Origin: Coenobita brevimanus
Taxonomy: Eukaryota > Arthropoda > Malacostraca > Decapoda > Coenobitidae
Length of the DNA stretch: 64,000 nt
Assembly: GCA_032717465.1 (NCBI GenBank)
Contig: CM064697.1
Location: 3,111,501-3,175,500 of the forward strand
Direction of reading: 5' to 3'
Shown: piece by piece, positions 29,465 through 39,179 of the stretch
How positions within the stretch are numbered: the stretch's first letter is position 1
Layout: each line of letters starts with the position of its first letter
Program-made: the position numbers and the translations under genes
Notes under the pieces: model-generated
Database searches by the model: none
What the model saw: the letters and a program-made list of their open reading frames with translations, nothing else
Told to the model about the DNA's origin: nothing

Positions 29465-32451
29465 AAAATGAATTACTTGCAAGAGAATATAAGGTCATTG
29501 TCCAGTTGCTTGAGGGTGCGAAAGTGGATGTATGTGGAATAACTGAAACAAAATGGAGAGGAGAAAGTGTGAGAGAATGGGAGTATGGATGGGGTATATG
29601 TGCAGGAGTAGGTGAGAATGAGAGGGCAAAGGAAGGAGTATGTATAGTTGTGAGTAAAAGATGGAAGAAGAGCATAAGACAGTATGGATCAGTTGGGTCA
29701 AGGATTGTGTGGGTAAAGTTGAAAGTTGGAATACAAATGTGGGCGATTGTGTGTGTGTATGCGCCAACACAAGATTATGCTAGAAGAGTGAGAGAAGAGT
29801 TCTGGACAAATGTAGAAGTGTGCATGGAAAAGTTTGGAAGGAATGAGAGAGTGAATTGATCGGTGATATGAATGGTAAAGTTGGGAATGTGATGGTGGAT
29901 GGAATAGTTGGTGAGTGGGGTGTGCCTGCTGAGATAGATGAGAATGAGAGTGCGTTAGAGGACATTTGTGCTGGGAGGGGGTTGGTGATAGCCAATACCC
30001 TCTTCAGGCATAAAATGATCCACAGGTATACATGGTGAGTGATGAGAAGGGTGGGTGGTGAACTGAATGAAAGGAAGGCAATGATTGATTATGTGTGTGT
30101 GGATGAAAGGATGCGAAGATGTGTAATGGATGCAAGTGCTTATAAAGGTTGGGGGAGTGGACTTTCTGACCACTACTTGGTGGTGGCCAGAATTAGGATT
30201 CAAGTAATATGAAGGAATAGAAGAAGGGAAAGACGAGAGGAAGGAGTAGTTGCAAGGAGAGTGGAAAGGTTACAAGAGGATGAGAAAAAGGCAGAGTATA
30301 AGAGAGAAGTGGAGGAATGATTGGGCAAATATGAATTGGAGCAGATGGGAGACGTGGAAGGTGTGTGTAGGATATTTACAGAAGAAATATGTGCAGCATG
30401 TGATGTGGTGTGTGGAAGGAAGAGAAGACGGAGGGGGGTGCAAGGAACAGTGTGGTGGACTGAAGAGGTGAGACAGGCTGTAGCACAAAAGAAGAAAGCA
30501 TACAATGAATGGATGAGAAATAGGGGCGTGGAAGAAGTTGAGAGGCAGAAGAGAGAGTTATATGTAGAAAGAAAGAGAGAGGTGAAAAAATTAGTAAGAG
30601 TAAGAAGAGAGTGGATGAGGAATTTGGATGGAATATGAGTGTAAAGTGGAGAGACTGTAAGGAAATGTTCTGGAAAGAGGTGAAAAGAGTAAGACAAGGT
30701 GGAAGCGAAGTTAGCAGGGGAGTGAAAGATAAAAATGGTAGATTACTAGTGGAGAAGGGAGAAAAAGTGAGCAGATGGAGCGAACACTTTAAGGAATTGT
30801 TGAACATAGAGGATGGAAGTAATGCTAGTATAAGTGGCTGGGGAATGGCTGGGAGGAGGAGGGAGGTGAGAAGACAGGAAGAAATCAGTAGGATAGAAGT
30901 TGTGGAAGCAATGAAGAAAGTTAAATTGGGGAAAGCCACAGGAATTGATGGAGTGTGTGGTGAAATGCTGAAGCATGGAGGAGAGATAGTAGTAGAATGG
31001 ATGTGGAAGATGTGCAGATTGGTCTGGGAGGAAGGTAGAGTCCCGGAGGATTGGAAGTCGGGTATAATTATTCCCTTGTACAAAGGAAAAGGAGAAAAAG
31101 AAGTGTGTGGTAATCATAGGGGCATTTGTCTTCTTAGTATAATAGGAAAAGCGAATGGTAGGATACTTATTGACAGAGTTAGAGAAAGAACAGAGATTAG
31201 TTGGAGAAGAACAGGGAGGCTTTAGGAAGGGAAGAGGTTGTGTATATCAGATATTCATTCTTAGATCTTTAGTGGAAAAGTTTCTAGAGAAAGGAAAGAA
31301 GTTGTATGCAGCTTTCATGGATTTGGAGAAAACATATGGCAGGGTGGATAGACAAGGATTGTGGAAAGTGTTAAGAATATATGGAGTAGATGGGAAGTTG
31401 TTGAATGCTGTGAAAAGTATGTATGATGGTGCGAAGGCTGCAGTGCGTGTGGATGGTGAACTAAGTGAATTTTTCTCTTTGAAAGTTGGGTTGAAACAGG
31501 GATGTGTCATGTCTCCATGGTTGTTCAATCTGTACATGGATGGGGTAATAAAAGAGGTACAAGGTAGGGTAGTGGATGTTGGAGTGGCCCTGGTGAGAGA
31601 GGATAGTGTTTGGAAACTCCCTGTATTGTTGTTTGCAGATGATACTGTGTTGTTGAGTGAAGACGAAGGGGAGCTGCAAGACTTGGTGGATGAGATTGGG
31701 AGAGTGTGTAAGAAACGGAATCTAAAGGTGAATGTAGGGAAGAGTAAAGTGATGGTCTTTGAGAGAGGTGAAGTCAGTGAATGTACAGCGAGGTTGGATG
31801 GTGAGGAATTGGAAAATGTAAGTTTAAGTACTTGGGTAGTGTGATGAGTAAGGATGGAGGTTTGGAGGGTGAAGTGCTTGAAAGGGTACAGCAGGGAAGA
31901 AAGGTTGCTGGTTCTTTGAAAGCAGTGATAAAAAACAGGGAAGTGAGCATGGAAGTGAAAAAGTTACTACATGACAGTATTGTGATACCAACTCTAACGT
32001 ATGGAAGTGAAGCTTGGACGTTGTTGGAAGGACACAAGTCAAGAGTGAGAGCAGTGGAAATGAGTTATTTAAGAGGAGCCTGTGGAGTCACATGGAGAAA
32101 CAGGCTGACGAATGAGGATATAAAGGAGCGTTGTGGTGTGGATGTGGATGTGATAGGAAGCGTTATGAGGAACACACTGAGGTGGTTTGGCCATGTGGAG
32201 AGGATGGAGGGTGAAAGACTGATGAAGAGTGTAGCCTATGTGAGTGAGATGGAGGGGGGAAGAGGGAGGGGGGAAGAGGGAGGGGGAGGCCGAGGATGAG
32301 ATGGAGGGATGGGGTGGAGAGGTATATGAGAGAGGGGTGTGTGAGTTGGAAGCAGGGCAGTGAAATGGCAGGGGACAGGGCGACTTGGAGGCAATTTGTT
32401 TGTGGCCACCCCAAACGGGATTGAGGCATCTGGCAATAGATAGATAGATAG
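29465..32451 (+). mobile_element. RTE-A LINE, most complete copy (endonuclease + RT), broken
   Basis: It is about 2.99 kb. The APE-type endonuclease spans 29500-30211 with 'CGITETKWRGE' (near 29530), 'IGDMNGK' (29856) and 'GLSDHYLVVA' (near 30160). A basic linker follows. The RT begins near 30890 with 'KVKLGKATGIDGVCGEMLK', then 'FMDLEKTYGRVD' (motif A; usually AYDRV), 'LKQGCVMSPWLFNLYMDG' and 'FADDTVLLSE' (DD at 31638-31643). A zinc-less C-terminal 'RWFGHVERM' block and the terminus TCTGGCAATAGATAGATAGA follow. Frame changes or stops near 29860, 30036, 30210, 30320, 30640, 31190 and 31825 show it is inactive. The N-terminus seems slightly truncated. EN-RT in one frame with a short simple-repeat tail is RTE-like. 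Confidence 0.9.
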
Positions 32452-32609
32452 TAATGCCTTCTAAATGGAGCTGAGAATTTTTAAAAGATTGACAGTAAAA
32501 TAAATGGATGTAAAGCCCATTTTTCTCGTTACTCTTCTGTTAAACCTTCCCATTTACCTGCCTCCTTTTATAGTTCTGGATATTTTACATCCTGTGCCAA
32601 AGAAAACTA

Positions 32610-33475
32610 TATTTATCTCAGCAGACGCCTTAACCCGCGGCGTCCTGTCGACGTTCTTTAACGTCCATAAGTTTTGTCACTGCCAATCCCGTCGACGTAC
32701 ATAAACGCGAAAAAATTGCAAAGTCCCTAATTTGCACAATTTTCAATTTTCGCAAGTGATTTTTGGTACGTATACACGTGACACCTTCCTCTACAAGATG
32801 CCAGGCAGGGACAATGCCTTACCCAGCATGACCTCCTCCCCCCCCCTGCATGCCATTGTCTCAGCAATTCACCTGTTATCAGTGACCTGGCCAGTATAGC
32901 CATGTCATGCCACGGTACGAAATTCAGGGCCAGAGTGATTCCCCAATCAATGACAATGTGGAGGACAAACTTTACATAGCATTAGAGGAAGAAACAGTTA
33001 GAAATGATGGTCAGGTAATGTGGCAAAAAAAGGTCAGGTATTAGTGAGTGAAACAATGCTTATAATGCCTATATTACTGCTTGAAAACCAATATACTCTC
33101 ATACTACATATAAATTCGTACCAAGTAAATAAATAAATAACGTTTATGAGTGGTGTGAAATAGTTATCCTCCCATAGAACTCGTTTTCTTTGGTGTCAGC
33201 CTGATAGAAAACCCAGTAAGGTAAGGAGGTACTCCTACCAGTATGGAGTATTTTAAACCTCAGGTGAGCAGTTTCTCTATGAATTTTCGATGTTTCTCAC
33301 CAAAAGCGAAGGTTTGAGCCAAAAAAAAATTTTTCCTAAAATGGTCAGGATTGGGGGGTCAGTGGTGGAAAAGTGGTCGGGATGGGGCGGGTTAATCCTG
33401 TAAGGGGTGGGCACTGACAAATCACCTACATGTCGCCCTGCCCCTGCCATTTCACTGCCCTCTGCCCCAAAGAGA
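32610..33475 (-). mobile_element. RTE-A LINE 3' end, split by a TTAA insertion
   Basis: Left part 32610-32633 (...CAGACGCCTTAA) and right part 33392-33475 (TTAATCCTGTAAGGGGTGGG...TCGCCCTGCCCC) together reconstitute the usual minus-strand LINE terminus seen at 47380-47450. The interruption is the element at 32634-33391. Confidence 0.85.
32634..33391. mobile_element. piggyBac-like non-autonomous element, 758 bp
   Basis: It is flanked by TTAA on both sides (32630-32633 and 33392-33395), begins CCCGC and ends GCGGG, so it has short inverted ends. TTAA duplication and a CCC...GGG terminus are the hallmarks of piggyBac elements. The continuous LINE sequence on both sides proves insertion. No transposase frame is present; a short acidic stretch near 32935-33025 is the only coding-like text. 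Confidence 0.8.
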
Positions 33476-33529
33476 ACTACACATGGATAATGTTACCAAT
33501 GACTGATAATTGCTACAGAACTGCAAAGC

Positions 33530-33744
33530 AATACTAACCTTCGTTCCACTGTGGCTTAACTTGATGTGTAGTACCAACTGCAGATATGTGGTTTAGTCCA
33601 GTCATGGATGGCAGCTAACTTGGTGAAGAGGTAGAAATGGCCAGAGTTGAGTCACCAGCAATGGCAATCCTTCTACTCCTGAAAACCATCCACACCACAT
33701 TACTCACTAACTCAAGGATACTGTACTTGTCTATCTACCTATAT
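33530..33744. repeat. segmental duplicate, copy 2
   Basis: Counterpart of 28960-29119: CCAGTCATGGATGGCAGCT, GAAAACCATCCACACCACAT and TACTCACTAACTCAAGGAT, with ~10-15% differences by eye. The duplicates are in the same orientation about 4.6 kb apart, with the RTE-A copy and the piggyBac-like insertion between them. Confidence 0.75.
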
Positions 33745-33958
33745 ATCTATTGCCAGACACCATAATCCCATAATAGGTGGTCGTTTGGCTGCAAGTTAGT
33801 TATTTTATATGGAGGGAAACTAACCCACCATCAACACACTTGCTGACACATAGGGAACATGTATGGGTTGGTTATATAGTTACCACCCAATGTTGTAAAT
33901 GGTTTCCTGGCATCTAGGAAACTTTTTGGCTTGTCAATCAATGTAAAGCCACCTGAAA
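33745..33958 (-). mobile_element. SINE-S, most complete copy
   Basis: Minus strand, in order: head CTTTACATTGATTGACAAGC, a hairpin-like TTTCCTAGATGCCAGGAAACC, TTTACAACATTGGGTGGTAA, body TTCCCTATGTGTCAGCAAGT, then the LINE-like end ACCTATTATGGGATTATGGT, GTCTGGCAATAGATATATAG. The last ~45 bp are the RTE-A 3' end. I saw no convincing Pol III boxes in the head, so its origin is unknown. Confidence 0.8.
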
Positions 33959-34403
33959 AAGAAAACAAGAGTAACAAAAAGTGACAGAAAAGATGGCAGA
34001 AATAGGAAGAGATGAGGACAGACACAGAAAAATGAGAGAAAATGTCGCAGTCAAGCTCACCTGGCAACACACATTTATATACGGTACTGTGATCCCTTGG
34101 TTATCGTGCATAACTGGTACAAGGCTTGGTGTGTGATAAAGAACTTGCACAATAACAAAAGCACACTACCTATGGGATTTAACCTATAGTACTGGGTATC
34201 CCAAATGCAATCCCAAATTTTCCCTTTGACAATAATACAGACCAACTAAATACATACATTATGATATGCTGTGTATCAGAAACACACACAGGCACGGTTA
34301 GATTAACAGAAAGTGAACACACAATAAGGAACACACACCACAGAAAGACCTGAGATGGGCTTGAGATAAGGGGTTCACATACTAAGGGGTGGAGAATTAT
34401 CAT
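33959..34403. other. no gene or recognised repeat
   Basis: Unassigned. The 74- and 79-residue minus-strand frames show hydrophobic stretches but no recognisable domain. Confidence 0.35.
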
Positions 34404-35600
34404 TACTGGCAGTAGAATGGATTTGGAAGATGTGCAGACTGGCTTGGGAGGAAGGCAGAGTCCCGGAGGATTGGAAGTCAGGTATAATCATTCCCCTGTA
34501 CAAAGGAAAAGGGGAAAAAGTGTATGGTAGGAGACCTACTGACAGAGTTTGGGAAATAACAGAGGAATTAGTTGAAGAACAGGGAGGTTTTAGGAAGGGA
34601 TGAGGTTGTGCAGATCAGATATTCATTCTTAGGTCTTTAGTGAAGAAGTTTCTGGAGAACAGACATAAGTTGTATGTGGCTTCACGGATTTGGAGAAAGC
34701 ATGTGACAGGGTGGATAGACAAGGAATGTGGAAAGTATTAGGAATCTATCTATCTATCTATAGCCCGACGCCCTAATCCCGCAAAGGGTGGCCGCAGACA
34801 AAACGCCTCCAAGTCGCTCTGTCACCCACCATTTGACTACCCTCCCCCCAACTCACCCCCCCCTCCTTCATATCTCTCAACTCCATCCCTCCACCTCATC
34901 CTCGGTCTACCTCTCCCTCTCCCTCCCTCCACCTCACCTACATACACCCTCTTAGTCAGTCTTTCATTCTCCATTCTCTTCACATGTCCAAACCACCTCA
35001 GTGTATTTCTCCTAATCATCTCAACCACATCCACATCCACCCCACAGCGTTCCTTCACTTCTTCATTCGTCAACCTGTCCCTCCACGTCATTCCACATGC
35101 TCCTCTCAAGTAACTCATTTCCACTGCTCTCACTCTTGACTTGTTCCCCTCTTGCAAGGTCCATGCCTCACTTCCATACGTCAGGGTAGGGATCACAATA
35201 CTATCATGCAGGTATACATGGAATAAATGGGCAGTTGTTGAAAGCCATGAAGAGTATGTACTGTATAAGGGTGCTAAGGCTGCAGTGTATGTGGATAGGG
35301 AACTGAGTGAATTGTTCTCTTTGAAGGTTGGATTGAAACAGGGACATGTCATGTCTCCATGGTTGTTCAATCTGCATATGGATGGGGTTATAAAAGAGAT
35401 ATAAGGTAGGACAGCATATGTTGGAGCAGCCCTAATGACAGAGGGCAGTGTGTGGAAACTCCCTGTACTGTTGTTTGCTGATGATATTGTGTTGTTAAGT
35501 CAAGATGAAGGGGAGCTGCTAGGCTTGTTGGATGAGTTTGGGGGAGTGTGTAAGAAACGGAATCTAAAGGTGAATGTAGGGAAGAGTAAAGTTATGGTCC
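34404..35600 (+). mobile_element. RTE-A LINE, RT segment, truncated at both ends and interrupted
   Basis: Part 1 (34404-34745) encodes 'VEWIWKMCRLAWEEGRVPED' through 'QGGFRKG' to the motif A region. Part 2 (35210-35600) resumes at 'IHGINGQLLKAMKSMY'-like text, then 'LKQGHVMSPWLFNLHMDG' and 'FADDIVLLSQDEGEL' and stops in 'VNVGKSKVMV'. The coding text joins naturally across the nested copy. The 3' half of the element is missing. Confidence 0.85.
34746..35209 (-). mobile_element. RTE-A LINE nested in another RTE-A copy
   Basis: On the minus strand it runs from 'HDSIVIPTLTYGSEAWTLQ' to the terminus, with a (CTAT)n complement tail at 34746-34761. It is open from its 5' break to near 34840 ('RPRMRWRDGVERYEGGGG'). 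Flanks AGGAATCTAT (left) and AGGTATACAT (right) could be a decayed ~10-bp target duplication. Confidence 0.85.
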
Positions 35601-36471
35601 TCTGCTGCCCAGAGGAAAAATCTTTCACTTCGCACAGCCCAGGAAGGGAAGGATTTTTTTAAGAATACCAATTCGGCTAAAGATCAAGATGTACCTATTG
35701 AGCTATATCAAATTCATTGCCATAAGGCAGGTGCACTTGTAAACATTTACCCTATCCTTACCTAAAGACCCTAACCTATCACTTCATAGCACATACTGGT
35801 CATAATAAAATTGTGAGTTAATGAAAGGTCCCTAGAGGAAAAAAAGAAAGTAAATTAACTGTTTAGGACACCTCTGGAATTCAATATGCATACTCTAGAG
35901 AATGGAAGTTCAAATGTGAAATTCCAGAAGTGTCCTAAACTGTAATATACGGTACCAGAAAAAATACCAATTCTGCCCACATCTAACTCAGAACGAGGGT
36001 TTGTAGAAGCAAAACAGCTCACATGCCATACCTAATGAAAATATATGAGTAGCCTACATTTTACAGCAAATATGTGGCATCATAGGGAGGCTTTCACAGT
36101 CTCATGAGATACAATTATGCTGCACATCTACAATTCATAAGAGGCCTCAATAGCTTGTCACTTAAAACTCGATAACCAAGCTCAAATCATGCATGAGAGA
36201 GTTCCCTGTGATCCTTGCCATAATAAAATACCACTATTTGCTTGTATGTATTACAAACACTTGCCTTAACTAATGTTTTGAGGGGTAGATAACGCTGATG
36301 AGAGGCTCAAAGCATCCTTACGACCGTGCTGAATGGGCTTTAGGACTGCTCGGAACCAGTCGTAAATATTGATGGAGTTGCGACGAGAGAGAGTCCCGCT
36401 GACATCACAACATGGCGCCCGAACTGTCTTGAACATCGCAGACGGCAGCCACTGTGAACATAGCTGATGAC
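35601..36471. other. no gene; one hairpin
   Basis: 35858-35938 is an inverted repeat: GTTTAGGACACCTCTGGAAT pairs with ATTCCAGAAGTGTCCTAAAC at 19 of 20 bases, with a ~40-base spacer. The 36280-36470 part is less AT-rich and looks single-copy, but no exon could be supported. Confidence 0.5.
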
Positions 36472-36474
36472 TTA

Positions 36475-37549
36475 GAGCCGTTTTCACAGTCGTCCCCAGT
36501 GCAGTCTCCAGTGGCCTACTCGCCTCCGAACACACGTTTTCGTTTTCACAGTCGCCCCCAACCAGCCTTCCGAGGCCTCTGTTGGGGACGTCATTCGGGA
36601 CGGCTCGAACAAATTACTGGAACATTCTTGGGGGACCTGCAGCCTCCCCAACAGACAGTCCCGAAAGTAAAAAAATGTAAAAGAATAATTACATGTAACA
36701 TTTTCATTATTATTTCAATATTATATACCCAATGTAATATTTCTGGGGTAAAAAACACACCCGGTACTGAAAAAAATATATGTTTGTGTATTTTTATGAG
36801 ACTTTCTACTATGTATCCGAATACTAGCCTTTCGCAGGCGGGTGGAGGCTCCACAATAAACAGACCCGAAATACGGGAATGGTCGTCTAATGCATATTTT
36901 CATGAAAATTCTAATATATGTTGCCCGACGTAAAAGTTGATATAGCTAACACCCTGTTTAGAAAAGAAAATGTTCATGTATTAATAGTATATCCGTTAAT
37001 AAACCACACCATCACTCATTAGACGTTAAACATGTTACTTCATGGTTATTTTTACTTAAGCCTTTTTTTACAGTACTTAACATTCATCAGCATTCAGCTT
37101 AATTCCGATTTCAAGTAGGAGTGTGGTGAGGTTGCCGTTAGTTAGCTCTTCAATCCGATGACGTTTCTTGTTCGTTATTTTTGCTGCATTCTTGCGAATA
37201 TCTTCACTCCTGAATATATTAGTAAGAATTGTGTGAAGTGGATGTTCCAGCCATGTTATTCATCACATTCATTACATTCCAATTTCTAAATATTCTCTAC
37301 ATATGGAAAGTGTTTTCGCCACCCAGAGCTACCAACCCTACCGCATCAACACAGGCAGACGTCCCCACGTTAGTAAGCTCCCGATTCCGAAAGCCATTCG
37401 GAGCGACTGTAAAAGGCTAGGTCAAGAGAATTAATAACCTAGGTAAAAGGCTAGGTCAAGATTCTCTTGACCTAGGTAAAAGGTGCTTTTGGTTCGGGCC
37501 CGACACACGTTCGGGCCCAGAAGGTTAGGGACGACTGTGAAAATGGCCC
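36475..37549. mobile_element. PIF/Harbinger-like TIR element, 1075 bp, TTA target duplication
   Basis: The left end, GAGCCGTTTTCACAGTCGTC, pairs with the complement of the right end, GGGCCATTTTCACAGTCGTC (18 of 20). TTA is present at both borders (36472-36474 and 37550-37552), the 3-bp duplication characteristic of PIF/Harbinger. A subterminal repeat (GTTTTCACAGTCGCCCCC near 36541-36560) and an internal hairpin with AGGTCAAGAGAA/TTCTCTTGACCT arms near 37422-37472 are present. The interior has no recognisable transposase, so it is non-autonomous. Confidence 0.85.
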
Positions 37550-37552
37550 TTA

Positions 37553-38001
37553 GTACCGCGCTGGCGAGTTTTGAGCATCCGCACCCTGGGCCTGTATTTA
37601 TAAATTCATTTAAGTTTGAATTGTGTATTGCCTAAGATTCCCTGCCTCTTCATATATCTACATACATAACTACAGCTACTAAACACTTTACAGTCAATAT
37701 AGTTAATATTAAATGATCAAATACGAAAAAAAAAAATAATAGAAACTTATGGGAACTCTGAAATAGCTTTCAATAGCTTTTTCGCAACAAGAGGTATTCC
37801 CTGAACTGAATAAAATATACTGTAATAAGGTAGTGAGAATCTGCTGAAAATATCAATATCATGGTGAAGGAAATAAGACTGGTGTTAAGCCTTAGAGGTG
37901 CTACACGTCATTAGCTATGACCAGCATCATTTTCTTGTATTAATCGAGTTATATACCTCGGTATTCAAGATAAAGATACGACAATTTTAGGGCCGTTAGA
38001 G

Positions 38002-38002
<1 letters not shown>
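37553..38002. other. no gene or recognised repeat
   Basis: AT-rich DNA leading into the AT microsatellite. Nothing was recognised. Confidence 0.35.

Positions 38003-38075
<73 letters not shown>
38003..38075. repeat. (AT)n microsatellite
   Basis: About 36 uninterrupted TA dinucleotides. Confidence 0.95.
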
Positions 38076-38077
<2 letters not shown>

Positions 38078-38263
38078 CACGAAATTCTAATATGTTCTGT
38101 TTCTGGACTTTAGTATGTATCCTACCATTTTTTACCTTTTTCTGTAGACAAGTAAATCAGTTTAGAGCAAAATATTATAATTATGTGAATAAGTAGCTGA
38201 CAACAGAAAGCAGTAGTTAGCCTATCTTTTCACTTGAACAATACATTTTCTTTAGTTTTGGTT

Positions 38264-38267
<4 letters not shown>

Positions 38268-38311
<44 letters not shown>
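38268..38311. repeat. (GA)n microsatellite
   Basis: About 22 GA dinucleotides, ending in GAAAGG. Confidence 0.95.
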
Positions 38312-38314
<3 letters not shown>

Positions 38315-38904
38315 TAGTCTAAACTGTTGATTTATCATTACTATTTACTTCTCTGTTTTTATCCGAAACATTGACACTGTATTTCGATCATCAGCCTTCT
38401 CTAGTCTTCCACATTTCTGCCCCTATTATGAACAAAGTACTAGCAAACTGATTCTTATACAGTATATTTACACTGGATTTAAGTTGCCAACATTCTACGT
38501 CCGGTTTCACAACAGCCTTTTGATCAATTTCTTGTAAGTAGAATTTGTTTCTGCAGGAGAAACAAGGAAAGCATCCGAATCGTAATGTTCTGGACGCAGA
38601 TTCACAACACATCCTGCGATCACTAGTCTGTCGTAACTATAATTTTGATATTTCAGTAAGAACAAGAGGCATAAGAAGATTTTGCATCCCGGTTTCCTTG
38701 TTTTTCCAACAAAAACAGGTCATATTAACAAGAAAATCATCCTAAGCTTGGTTGTGAATTCGGACCCCTTTCATCTGATCAAATTCTCTTACGGGCGTGA
38801 TTTGTTGTGAATGTGTCAGTGGTAGAAGTGTAAAACTGAACAGTGGAAAGTGATGATGAAGTCAAGAGATTATTAAATGCAGTGGAGAATGTGGCATTAT
38901 ATGT
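38312..38904. other. no gene or recognised repeat
   Basis: Two opposite-strand frames of 66-73 residues at 38391-38745 lack domains. Nothing else was recognised. Confidence 0.35.
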
Positions 38905-39115
38905 CATCATCATCATTGTCATCATCATCATCATCATCATCGTGTTTCTTTGTCCAACTTGCAAGGGAGGGAGGGGGTGAAGCAGGGTACAGAAAGCCAG
39001 GAAAAATAAAGGATAAGATAGTGGAAGGACTAATCAACAGCATGCCCAGTGGAATGGGCCACACACTCATTCATACATCACTCAAGCCCTTGGAATTCTG
39101 GTTCCACCTGATGGG
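38905..39115 (-). repeat. ATC-tailed SINE-like repeat
   Basis: An (ATC)n run (38905-38942) is followed by a G-rich block, GCATGCCCAGTGGAATGGGC, ACACTCATTCAT and CTCAAGCCCTTGGAATTCTGG. Equivalent parts occur at 27025-27190, 11090-11345 and 7925-7970. On the minus strand this would be a head, body and (GAT)n 3' tail. Confidence 0.55.
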
Positions 39116-39179
39116 TACATCAATTTACACGTAACTTCATATTTACCAATCAAAGAGAGTAAGTCCAACGACTGTACTT

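Noticed and set aside
36280..36470. Promoter or first exon in the GC-richer patch before the PIF/Harbinger-like element
   Set aside because: No initiator, TATA box or continuing coding frame could be supported.
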